64,000 nt of DNA, from assembly GCF_002831565.1 (NCBI RefSeq), contig NZ_CP025096.1:1736001-1800000 (forward strand), written 5' to 3'. A model generated the notes under the pieces. The model made no database searches. It was given only the letters and a program-made list of their open reading frames with translations, and had not been told where the DNA came from. Positions within the stretch are counted from its first letter, which is position 1. Each line of letters opens with the position of its first letter. Source of the DNA: Spirosoma pollinicola. Its GTDB lineage: Bacteria; Bacteroidota; Bacteroidia; Cytophagales; Spirosomataceae. Made by a program: the position numbers and the translations under genes. Of the stretch, positions 25,788 to 32,929 are shown piece by piece.

Positions 25788-26177
25788 ATGCTCAACCTAT
25801 CGGCGGTACATCACATTGCGCTTATTTGCTCCGATTATGAAACGTCAAAACGGTTCTATACCGAGGTGCTGGGGCTGACCATTTTGGGGGAGTATTTCCG
25901 GGCCGAGCGTAATTCGTATAAATTAGACCTGGCGCTAAACGGGCACTATATCGTTGAGCTGTTTTCATTTCCGAACCCGCCCAGGCGTCCATCCCGACCC
26001 GAAGCGCTGGGGTTGCGCCATCTTGCATTTGCCGTACCAGACCTCGATGCTGCTATTGCACACTTAAACGAAAAAGGCGTACTTACCGAACCCATCCGGG
26101 TAGATGAACACAGCGGTCGACGGTTCACGTTCTTCCCCGACCCCGACGATTTGCCGCTGGAATTTTATGAACTGTAG
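25788..26177 (+). CDS. VOC-family metalloenzyme, GloA2/YaeR-like
   Basis: A 129-residue member of the vicinal oxygen chelate superfamily. It has two beta-alpha-beta-beta-beta modules: VHHIALICSDYETSKRFYTEVLGL and LRHLAFAVPDLDAAIAHLNEKG. Likely metal ligands are H8/H9, E57, H78 and E127 (FYEL end). Sequence resembles the glyoxalase-I-like YaeR/SMU.1112c group. It is co-directional with the 64-residue membrane protein and convergent with the aminotransferase. Substrate unknown. Confidence 0.82.
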   Translation: MLNLSAVHHIALICSDYETSKRFYTEVLGLTILGEYFRAERNSYKLDLALNGHYIVELFSFPNPPRRPSRPEALGLRHLAFAVPDLDAAIAHLNEKGVLTEPIRVDEHSGRRFTFFPDPDDLPLEFYEL

Positions 26178-26180
26178 TGT

Positions 26181-26255
26181 AGAGCCGCAAAGGGTTGCGG
26201 CTCCTGACCGGATGGTTTTGGCTGAGGCAAAGGAGCCGCAAGGGGTTGCGCTCCT
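26181..26255. repeat. Pair of tandem hairpins between convergent genes
   Basis: Two related hairpins in direct order: GAGCCGCAAAGGGTTGCGGC (26182) and GAGCCGCAAGGGGTTGCGCT (26233), each self-pairing. The stop codon of the minus-strand aminotransferase lies in the second. They may serve as terminators for both genes. Confidence 0.6.
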
Positions 26256-27450
26256 ATAAATTGATAACCTTCCTCAACACCCGAATTAGGGCATCCACAT
26301 CTTCGGGGGTGTTATACACATGAGGGGTGATGCGCAATGCTTGTGCCCGCGCAGATACCGATACCTTTTCGGCCTGTAGTGCCTGTTGAACAGTCATTGG
26401 ATTCGTATGATCCGGTAACCACAAGCCAACCAGGTGGTGGCTGCGTCCCCGATTTTCATTTACAGGCTCAACCCGACAGCCAAGACTTTCGAGCGCAGGC
26501 CAGGCGTCACGCATAAGCTCTTCTGTATACGCTTGAATACGTTCAGGTTGCCAGTCGAGAAGTTGTTCCAGAGCAGCTTCGAGCATGGGCATCTGGAGAA
26601 AATGACTGTGTTCACCAACATTGTACCGGTAGGCTTTGGGGCGATAAATCGGCTGGTAATCCATCAGTCGATGAAACTGGTTGCTGTCGAGCCGATTCAT
26701 CCAGCCTTCTTCCAACGGCGTTCCTTCATCAAAGGCCGACCCGAAATAGGCCAATCCCAGCGAGTAGGGGCCCATTAGCCATTTATAGCCTGCACAAATT
26801 ACGGCATCGGGCTGAATTTTTTCCAGATCAAACGGTAAAGCACCAATGGCTTGTGTGCCATCAATGGCAAGCCATGCACCCACTTCCCGTGCTCGTTGTC
26901 CTATCGCTTCCAGATCGAACCGAATGCCGTACATCCAGTGAACAGGGGGAACGATAACCAACGCTGTGTCGGGCCCAATGACGTCCAGCACGCGTTCATT
27001 CCAAAGCGGTCCCTTCGGAAATTCGTCTGGTACGTTGATAGTTGTGATCGCAAGGCCAAGTTCGTCGCAGGCGCGATCCCAGGCGTAGACATCGCTTGGA
27101 AATTCACTGCCTACCAGCACGATTCGCTGTCCTGCTTCGATACCGGGTTTATTGGGCAGGTTTCGGGCCACCACGGCCATACCATACGATACGGAGGGTA
27201 CTACGGCAATGCGTTCGGGATCAGGGTTGTTTATGAGTTGCGAGAATAACGTCCGCACACGAATAGCTCCACTAAAAAAATCGTCGGGTCGCAGGCCAAA
27301 CGGATTCGTGTCGCGCTGAATAGCGGCATGGCCTGCCTGTTCAACCGATCGGCTTAAGGGCGAGCGGGTTGCGCAGTTTAAATAGTGAATGTCTTCGGGA
27401 AGCGTGAACTTATCTTTTTGGGTAAGTAGTGGCGTAAGAGCGGTTAGCAT
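26254..27450 (-). CDS. Class V-fold PLP-dependent aminotransferase
   Basis: A 398-residue fold-type I PLP enzyme. The cofactor Lys is K223 in CAGYKWLMGPYS, preceded by AIDGTQAIGALPFDL with the pyridine-binding Asp. The sequence HYLNCATRSPLSRSVEQ resembles cysteine desulfurase and isopenicillin N epimerase-like proteins. The C-terminal domain (VSVSARAQALRITPHVYNTPEDV) matches that group. Whether it is a desulfurase, lyase or aminotransferase is not clear, and the conserved Cys loop of IscS is absent. It is divergent from the 178-residue unknown gene. Confidence 0.82.
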   Translation of the reverse strand: MLTALTPLLTQKDKFTLPEDIHYLNCATRSPLSRSVEQAGHAAIQRDTNPFGLRPDDFFSGAIRVRTLFSQLINNPDPERIAVVPSVSYGMAVVARNLPNKPGIEAGQRIVLVGSEFPSDVYAWDRACDELGLAITTINVPDEFPKGPLWNERVLDVIGPDTALVIVPPVHWMYGIRFDLEAIGQRAREVGAWLAIDGTQAIGALPFDLEKIQPDAVICAGYKWLMGPYSLGLAYFGSAFDEGTPLEEGWMNRLDSNQFHRLMDYQPIYRPKAYRYNVGEHSHFLQMPMLEAALEQLLDWQPERIQAYTEELMRDAWPALESLGCRVEPVNENRGRSHHLVGLWLPDHTNPMTVQQALQAEKVSVSARAQALRITPHVYNTPEDVDALIRVLRKVINL

Positions 27451-27530
27451 GTTGAAGAAGCGAAGTGGTTAAGTCAGTCTGGCACGAGGTTTGTTTATGC
27501 TATTGTAAATTCTTAAACAGTACGATTCCT

Positions 27531-28067
27531 ATGACTACTCTGTTGGGCATCGGCTCACGTATTCAGCACGACGAGTTTGGTAACGGCGTTGTTATCAATC
27601 TGAAAGCGAATGGCTATATCGTAACATTTCTCGATCATGGCGTGAAGATACTCAAATTCGACGCGCCCCTGACTATTATCGAAGCCCTGGAGCCCGATAG
27701 CGATATGGTTAGTTTATTCGACGTAGAACAGTCAATTACGCGTGTTCTTCAGCGATGGGTCGACCAGACAGAAATTGTTCCACTGGGCGATAAATGGAAA
27801 GGCGGCAAGCTGATTCTAAAGCCCGGAAGATCCGATCTATCCCCGAAAGAAATGCCGATTGACGCCTTCTTTCATAAAATAGTCATGGTGCGCGACCGCC
27901 TTCGGGTACTTGAACAACGTATAAATGCCAGCGCCATCGACGACGAAGAGAAAGTAAACATTCAACAATACATCACCCGCATTTACGGTAGCCTGACATC
28001 GTTCAATCTGCTTTTTAAACACCAGCACCAACAGTTCGTCGGCGAAAAAAGTACGGCAGACGCCTAG
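27531..28067 (+). CDS. Conserved protein of unknown function
   Basis: A 178-residue cytosolic protein. Residues 1-45 (GIGSRIQHDEFGNGVVINLKANGYIVTFLDHGVKIL) form a small beta-barrel-like domain resembling the SH3-like UvrD/PcrA C-terminal or CarD-type fold, where a 'H-x-x-FGxGxV' motif is typical. The remainder is helical and ends with NLLFKHQHQQFVGEK. The ATG at 27531 is preferred because 22 upstream residues are unconserved-looking and Cys-rich. It is divergent from the aminotransferase and has its own terminator. Nucleic-acid or helicase-partner binding is a guess from the motif. Confidence 0.75.
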   Translation: MTTLLGIGSRIQHDEFGNGVVINLKANGYIVTFLDHGVKILKFDAPLTIIEALEPDSDMVSLFDVEQSITRVLQRWVDQTEIVPLGDKWKGGKLILKPGRSDLSPKEMPIDAFFHKIVMVRDRLRVLEQRINASAIDDEEKVNIQQYITRIYGSLTSFNLLFKHQHQQFVGEKSTADA

Positions 28068-28138
28068 TTCGCCGACGCGTAATAGTCAAAAATAAAGAGT
28101 GTAGTTTATCATTAAGTTTTGGGTTAGTTAAATTGGGG

Positions 28139-28175
28139 CTCCCCGCCATCGGATTCGATAGCGGGGACTTTTTTT
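28139..28175 (+). terminator. Rho-independent terminator
   Basis: CTCCCCGC pairs with GCGGGGA around a 12-14 base loop, followed by CTTTTTTT. It lies 70 bases past the preceding plus-strand stop. Confidence 0.85.
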
Positions 28176-28202
28176 AGCTGGGATTTAGCCTTTATACTTA
28201 GG

Positions 28203-29132
28203 TTATTCTATCCGTTGAGTCTTTGTATGGATTCGCTGAGCTCGTGGATGGTATTCCCGAAGCGTCTGTTTTAAGTAATCCCGGTCGAGGTGAGTATAGA
28301 TTTCTGTAGTGGTAATGGACTCATGGCCAAGCATTTGTTGAACGGCCCGCAGATCTGCTCCGCCCTCTATTAGGTGTGTGGCAAACGAGTGTCGGAAGGT
28401 GTGCGGGCTAATTGTCTTCTGGATGCCTGCTTCGGCAGCCAGTTTTTTTATAGTTGTGAAAACCGAAATTCGCGATAGCTGTTTTCCTCTTAAATTAAGA
28501 AAAATAGTGTCTTCGTCGCCCTTCTGAACATCGAGTTTAGCCCGTACGTGTTCGACATACATAAGGGTATAGTGCATGGCATCCTGGCCGATGGGCACTA
28601 ATCGGACTTTATCGCCTTTGCCCAATACCCGCACGAACCCCTCCTGGAAATAGCAATTTGTTAGCCGCAGGTTAAGCAACTCCGATACGCGAAGGCCCGA
28701 ACTATACAGGACTTCGAGCATGGCCCGGTCGCGAGTGCCACCGAGTGTAGAGAGATCAATGGCCGACAGCATGTCTTCGATTTCGGGAAAACTGAGCGTG
28801 TCGGGAAGCTTTCGACCCAATTTTGGTGCTTCCAGTAATTGAGTCGGGTCGTGCTGAATCAGATTTTCGAGTATCAGGTACTTAAAAAACGACTTCATCC
28901 CTGACAGCATTCTGGCCTGGCTATGCGCCGATAAACCCAACTCGCCCAGATACATCAGAAAATTCATCAACTCTTTTTCTGTCACCTGCATGGGCGTCAG
29001 GCTGGGGTTGCTAAGAAGAATGTATTCATGAAGTTTTTCGGCATCGTGAAGATAGGCTTCTACTGAATTTTCGGCCAATGACCGTTCCAGTTTAAGGTAG
29101 TTCTTAAAGGCGTTTATATAACTTTGCCACAT
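28203..29132 (-). CDS. xerD: Site-specific tyrosine recombinase XerD
   Basis: Resolves chromosome dimers at dif with XerC. The 309-residue protein has the N-terminal SAM-like core-binding domain (1-95) and a catalytic domain with the full set R148, K172, H244, R247, H270 and Y279 in the expected order. The N-terminal FKNYLKLERSLAENSVEAYLHD is typical of XerD/XerC rather than phage integrases, and no attachment sites or phage genes are near. XerD versus XerC is a moderate-confidence choice. The gene is divergent from aroQ across a hairpin. Confidence 0.92.
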   Translation of the reverse strand: MWQSYINAFKNYLKLERSLAENSVEAYLHDAEKLHEYILLSNPSLTPMQVTEKELMNFLMYLGELGLSAHSQARMLSGMKSFFKYLILENLIQHDPTQLLEAPKLGRKLPDTLSFPEIEDMLSAIDLSTLGGTRDRAMLEVLYSSGLRVSELLNLRLTNCYFQEGFVRVLGKGDKVRLVPIGQDAMHYTLMYVEHVRAKLDVQKGDEDTIFLNLRGKQLSRISVFTTIKKLAAEAGIQKTISPHTFRHSFATHLIEGGADLRAVQQMLGHESITTTEIYTHLDRDYLKQTLREYHPRAQRIHTKTQRIE

Positions 29133-29145
29133 ATCAAGTAAATGT

Positions 29146-29232
29146 ACAATGTATGATGGGTAATGAATAATGGCTGGTAGGTCCTGTATTCTGCAACTTC
29201 ATTATACATTATTCATTACCCATCATACATGT
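29146..29232. repeat. Simple-word hairpin between xerD and aroQ
   Basis: Left arm ACAATGTATGATGGGTAATG and onward, right arm partner ACATGTATGATGGGTAATGA when reverse-complemented, agree over about 25 bases. The right arm ends at the base before the aroQ ATG. The left arm has one C only. It spans the divergent promoter region. Confidence 0.75.
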
Positions 29233-29661
29233 ATGAAACAAATTCTGATCATTAACGGCCCAAATCTCAATCTGCTGGGCAAACGGGAACCGACAATTTA
29301 TGGTAATCGCTCGTTCGTTCAATATCTTGAAACGCTCGAAGCCCTGTTTCCTGACGTGCAACTTCGCTATTTTCAATCGAATCATGAAGGCGAATTGATC
29401 GATAAAATCCATGAGCTAGGTTTTGAGGTAACTGGCATCGTCATAAATGCGGGGGCTTATACGCATACCTCTATCGCTATCGCCGATGCGCTATCAGCCG
29501 TAACGGCCCCGGCTGTAGAGGTTCATATATCTAATGTTCATGCGCGTGAAGAGTTTCGGCACCATAGTTACCTATCGGCAAAATGTAAAGGCGTTGTTGT
29601 CGGTCTTGGTCTGATGGGCTATGAAATGGCAGTGCGGTATTTAATGAATAATGTAGAATAA
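29233..29661 (+). CDS. aroQ: Type II 3-dehydroquinate dehydratase
   Basis: Third step of the shikimate pathway, 3-dehydroquinate to 3-dehydroshikimate. The 142-residue protein fits the family length of about 145. It has IINGPNLNLLGKREPTIYG with catalytic Tyr23, FQSNHEGELIDKIHEL, INAGAYTHTSIAI, and VEVHISNVHAREEFRHHSY with the catalytic His. The ATG at 29233 gives the universal N-terminus; upstream codons fall inside the hairpin. The next gene begins 85 bases later, after another hairpin. Confidence 0.95.
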   Translation: MKQILIINGPNLNLLGKREPTIYGNRSFVQYLETLEALFPDVQLRYFQSNHEGELIDKIHELGFEVTGIVINAGAYTHTSIAIADALSAVTAPAVEVHISNVHAREEFRHHSYLSAKCKGVVVGLGLMGYEMAVRYLMNNVE

Positions 29662-29670
29662 AAAATGTAG

Positions 29671-29739
29671 AATTTATAGTGAACAATGAATAACCTGCTG
29701 TACCGGCATTATACATTCTTCATTATGTACTATCAATTC
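29671..29739. repeat. Simple-word hairpin before the SerC-like gene
   Basis: The left arm AATTTATAGTGAACAATGAA and the reverse complement of the right arm, AATTGATAGTACATAATGAA, agree at about 15 of 20 positions. It ends 6 bases before the next ATG. The left arm has one C. A relaxed member of the family. Confidence 0.6.
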
Positions 29740-29745
29740 ATCAGT

Positions 29746-30798
29746 ATGATAACCTTCTATCCCGGTCCGTCAAAAGTCTATCCGCAGGTGGCCGATTATG
29801 CGGTCGATGCCGTGCGTGAAGGTATCGTGAGCCTCAACCACCGCAGCGCGGGGTTCATGGACATCGTAAAGGAGACCGTTCGGCTGCTGCACGACAAACT
29901 CGACATTCCAGCCGATTACCATATTGCCCTGGTTTCATCGGCTACAGAGTGTTGGGAAATTGTGGCGCAGTCGCTCACGGCAGCATCAAGCCTGCATCCC
30001 TACAATGGCGCATTTGGTAAAAAGTGGGCCGAATATGCTTATAAAATTAAGCCCCCCGTTAGCCTGAGCGAGGCAGATGTATTGTGCATTATTCAAAATG
30101 AAACGTCAAATGGCACACAGGTCACGATGGAAACGCTGGCTCAGTTTCGCCGGGATTTTTCGGCCCTGATAGCGGTCGATGCTGTTTCGTCGATGGCGGG
30201 TATCGCCTTCGATTGGTCGTTGGGTGATGTCTGGTTTGCCTCGGTACAAAAATGTTTTGGCTTGCCTGCCGGACTGGCGGTACTTATTTATTCGCCAGCC
30301 GCGCTCAAACGGGCAGAAGAAATTGGTGAGAATGCCCATTACAACAGTCTCCTGTTTATTCACGAGAATTTTTCGAAATTTCAAACGCCCTATACTCCCA
30401 ATGGTTTGGGTATTTATATGCTGATGCGTGTGCTGCAACAGCTGCCACCCATAGCTGTCGTTGATATCATAACAAAAAAACGGGCGGCTGACTGGTATAC
30501 TTTTTTCGAGCAGTTCGGTCCAGGCTCCAGCCAGGCCCACGGTTCATTGACTAAGCCAGCGCTCAGCCCGGACTTCCGGCTGCTGATCAATGACAAGCCT
30601 GATCGCTCCGATACGGTTATTGCCGTAGAGGGTTCCGAATCTGCCATAAAGGCCATCAAAGTAGCTGCTCAACAGGCTGGTATCATGTTGGGAAACGGCT
30701 ATGGGGACTGGAAGAATACGACCTTCCGAATCGCCAACTTCCCGGCTATTTCTGACGACGAGATTGGAACCTTAATGCAATTTCTTCGGTCATACTAA
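29746..30798 (+). CDS. Phosphoserine aminotransferase-like PLP enzyme
   Basis: A 350-residue class V fold-type I aminotransferase. TFYPGPSKVYPQV and SLNHRSAGFMDIVKE are SerC-like N-terminal signatures, NGAFGKKWAEYA matches the cofactor-phosphate region, VDAVSSMAGIAFDW gives the Asp, and K169 in WFASVQKCFGLPAG is the Schiff-base Lys. It probably makes phosphoserine in the serine pathway, though a related alanine-glyoxylate or kynureninase-like role is possible. No serA or serB is adjacent. The ATG at 29746 gives the conserved start MITFYPGPSK; earlier codons lie in the hairpin. Confidence 0.82.
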   Translation: MITFYPGPSKVYPQVADYAVDAVREGIVSLNHRSAGFMDIVKETVRLLHDKLDIPADYHIALVSSATECWEIVAQSLTAASSLHPYNGAFGKKWAEYAYKIKPPVSLSEADVLCIIQNETSNGTQVTMETLAQFRRDFSALIAVDAVSSMAGIAFDWSLGDVWFASVQKCFGLPAGLAVLIYSPAALKRAEEIGENAHYNSLLFIHENFSKFQTPYTPNGLGIYMLMRVLQQLPPIAVVDIITKKRAADWYTFFEQFGPGSSQAHGSLTKPALSPDFRLLINDKPDRSDTVIAVEGSESAIKAIKVAAQQAGIMLGNGYGDWKNTTFRIANFPAISDDEIGTLMQFLRSY

Positions 30799-30855
30799 AT
30801 TGTATCAATCATAAACAGCCAGTTTATTGAAGCCAGTCTGTTTTGCACTCTGTAT

Positions 30856-31431
30856 ATGTTTAGTTTTAAAGAAATCGTTTCCGTTACGCTCATCCTGTTT
30901 TCGGTCATCGATGTAATTGGGTCGTTACCCGTAATTATTGACCTGCGCAAGAAAGCGGGTAAAATCGAGTCTGAGCGGGCAACATTTGCTTCGGGCGTTT
31001 TGATGATCTCGTTTCTGTTTCTGGGCGAAAAGATCCTTAAGTTATTCGGGGTAGATGTGGCTTCGTTTGCCGTAGCGGGTGCGCTGATTATTTTTCTGAT
31101 TGGTCTGGAAATGATTCTGGGACGAACGATCTTCAAATCAGAAGTGTCTTCGGGCGGCTCCACCCACATCGTACCTATTGCGTTTCCACTCATTGCCGGG
31201 GCGGGTACGCTAACAACACTTATCTCACTTCGGGCCGAATACCAGACACTTAATATTGTTATCGGTGTTATTCTTAACCTGATCCTTATTTATGCCGTTC
31301 TGAAATCGTCGGGCTGGCTCGAAACGAAGCTTGGCTCGGGAGGGTTGGAAGTGTTGCGCAAAATCTTTGGGATTATCCTACTGGCAATTGCCATTAAGCT
31401 GTTCAAGACCAACCTGATTGCTGATTTCTGA
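30856..31431 (+). CDS. MarC-family integral membrane protein
   Basis: A 191-residue protein with six helices. SVIDVIGSLPVIIDL and VPIAFPLIAGAGTLTTLI are the MarC/YchE family signatures, and the position of the repeated Asn/Pro/Gly-rich reentrant segments fits the family. MarC proteins have no established transport substrate, and the old link to multiple antibiotic resistance is not supported for the family. It follows the SerC-like gene by 57 bases and is closed by a strong terminator. Confidence 0.85.
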   Translation: MFSFKEIVSVTLILFSVIDVIGSLPVIIDLRKKAGKIESERATFASGVLMISFLFLGEKILKLFGVDVASFAVAGALIIFLIGLEMILGRTIFKSEVSSGGSTHIVPIAFPLIAGAGTLTTLISLRAEYQTLNIVIGVILNLILIYAVLKSSGWLETKLGSGGLEVLRKIFGIILLAIAIKLFKTNLIADF

Positions 31432-31459
31432 TCACAAAAGGTTCGTTCTTTATTGTAGT

Positions 31460-31501
31460 TGCAAAAAGAGGTGATTTCTACAGAAATCACCTCTTTTTGC
31501 A
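31460..31501 (+). terminator. Terminator after the MarC-family gene
   Basis: TGCAAAAAGAGGTGATTTCT pairs with its full complement over 19-20 bases around a 2-4 base loop, and the right arm ends in CTCTTTTTGCA. The T-run is inside the arm, so it could work in both directions. Confidence 0.8.
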
Positions 31502-31706
31502 TGAGTAAACCTACTATTTTTCACTATATCAAGACGATCGGTCTATTTTCTCGGTTAACCACCCAAAATTATAATGTGATAAATAATCAGTCTAAATGTT
31601 GCATTTTACTGTACTGAACGAATTTAAATTATAATATTTCCATAAAAACAGTAAGAAGTACGGCTAAAGTGTATAATGGCATTTATTTTTTATTGTAAAG
31701 CGATAC
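31502..31706. other. AT-rich intergenic region upstream of type II glutamine synthetase
   Basis: The gap from the MarC stop to the glutamine synthetase ATG is 332 bases. After the terminator this part is strongly AT-rich and holds two exact direct copies of AAATTATAAT, at 31566-31575 and 31626-31635, exactly 60 bases apart. The regular spacing suggests a paired regulator-binding site, but nothing further identifies it. No small gene is apparent. Confidence 0.5.
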
Positions 31707-31714
31707 TATATTTG
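31707..31714 (+). promoter_or_regulatory. Bacteroidota -7 element of glutamine synthetase type II
   Basis: TATATTTG, 50 bases before the ATG at 31764. No TTG at the -33 position, so an activator may be needed. Confidence 0.5.
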
Positions 31715-31763
31715 CTAAAAGTATTGTGACAAAACCCCTATTCAATTAATCCACTTGTACATC

Positions 31764-32798
31764 ATGGCAAAGGCGAAGTTAGAATACATTTGGCTCGATG
31801 GCTATAAGCCCACACAAAGCTTACGTTCCAAAACTAAAATTGAGGCTGATTTTTCGGGTGAACTCGATGATTGCCCAATGTGGTCGTTTGACGGTTCTTC
31901 GACCGGACAGGCTGAAGGTGGTTCGTCGGACTGTTTGCTGAAACCAGTTTTTATCTGCCCTGATTCTCAGCGCAAAAATGGTTACCTTGTTATGTGTGAA
32001 GTCCTCAATGCTGATGGCACTCCTCACCCAACAAATGGCCGTGCCACGATTGAGGATGATGATAACGATTTCTGGTTTGGCTTCGAGCAGGAGTATTTCC
32101 TATGGGATACGTCAATCGACAAGCCACTTGGCTTCCCGGAAGAAGGTTTCCCAACACGTCCTCAGGGTCCTTATTATTGCTCGGTAGGTGCTCAGAACGC
32201 CTACGGCCGTAATATCGTTGAAGAACACCTTGACGTTTGCCTGGATGCCGGTTTAAATGTAGAAGGTATCAATGCCGAAGTAGCCACAGGTCAGTGGGAG
32301 TTTCAGATTTTTGCCAAAGGTGCTAAATCCGCCGGTGATCAGATCTGGGTTGCTCGTTACCTGTTAGAGCGCATTGGTGAATCATACGATGTGTCGATCA
32401 ACTGGCATTGCAAACCCCTGGGCGATACCGACTGGAACGGCTCGGGTATGCACGCTAACTTCTCGAATACTGCGCTGCGTACATCGGGAAGCAAAGAAGT
32501 CTATGACAAAATTTGTCAGTCGTTCTCGCCAGCCGATGTTATCAAAGCACACATCGAGGTATATGGTGCCGACAACGAACTTCGCCTGACGGGTAAACAC
32601 GAAACCCAGTCAATCGACCAGTTCTCATACGGTATCTCCGACCGGGGCGCTTCGATCCGTATCCCTATCGCTACGGTAGAACGCGGCTGGAAAGGCTGGC
32701 TGGAAGATCGTCGGCCAAACTCGGCGGCTGATCCATACAAAGTAGCTGCTGTAATTATCAAAACCGTTAAATCGGCTGACGTGCTGGAAGAAGCCTAA
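31764..32798 (+). CDS. glnII: Glutamine synthetase type II
   Basis: Assimilates ammonia into glutamine. The 344-residue protein matches the eukaryote-like GSII class, not the bacterial GSI. It has KLEYIWLDGY and CPMWSFDGSSTGQA, then GFEQEYFLWD with the metal-binding Glu pair, CSVGAQNAYGRNIVEEH, GINAEVATGQWEFQIF, and WNGSGMHANFS with the ammonia-binding region. The C-terminal RGASIRIPIATVERGWKGWLEDRRPNS holds the active-site Arg. It lacks the adenylation Tyr loop of GSI, as the class does. A terminator and a separate promoter lie before the adjacent GSIII gene, so the two are separately transcribed. The ATG at 31764 is favoured over the in-frame start three codons earlier. Confidence 0.95.
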   Translation: MAKAKLEYIWLDGYKPTQSLRSKTKIEADFSGELDDCPMWSFDGSSTGQAEGGSSDCLLKPVFICPDSQRKNGYLVMCEVLNADGTPHPTNGRATIEDDDNDFWFGFEQEYFLWDTSIDKPLGFPEEGFPTRPQGPYYCSVGAQNAYGRNIVEEHLDVCLDAGLNVEGINAEVATGQWEFQIFAKGAKSAGDQIWVARYLLERIGESYDVSINWHCKPLGDTDWNGSGMHANFSNTALRTSGSKEVYDKICQSFSPADVIKAHIEVYGADNELRLTGKHETQSIDQFSYGISDRGASIRIPIATVERGWKGWLEDRRPNSAADPYKVAAVIIKTVKSADVLEEA

Positions 32799-32818
32799 GC
32801 CCAATTCAATAGATCAAC

Positions 32819-32851
32819 AAAGCCCGACCGCGTAAGTGGTTGGGCTTTTTT
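32819..32851 (+). terminator. Rho-independent terminator of glnII
   Basis: AAGCCCGACC pairs with GGTTGGGCTT (one mismatch) around an 8-base loop, followed by TTTTT, 21 bases past the stop codon. Confidence 0.9.
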
Positions 32852-32861
32852 AGTTTCCCCG

Positions 32862-32892
32862 TTGTAATCCGTGAAGAAGGCGTGTATGTTTG
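32862..32892 (+). promoter_or_regulatory. Bacteroidota-type promoter of glnN
   Basis: TTG at 32862-32864, a 20-base spacer, then TATGTTTG at 32885-32892. It is among the best two-element matches in the window and lies 38 bases before the GSIII ATG. Confidence 0.65.
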
Positions 32893-32929
32893 GCTAAATA
32901 TTTGGACCTAAACACTCAAAGCCTAATCG

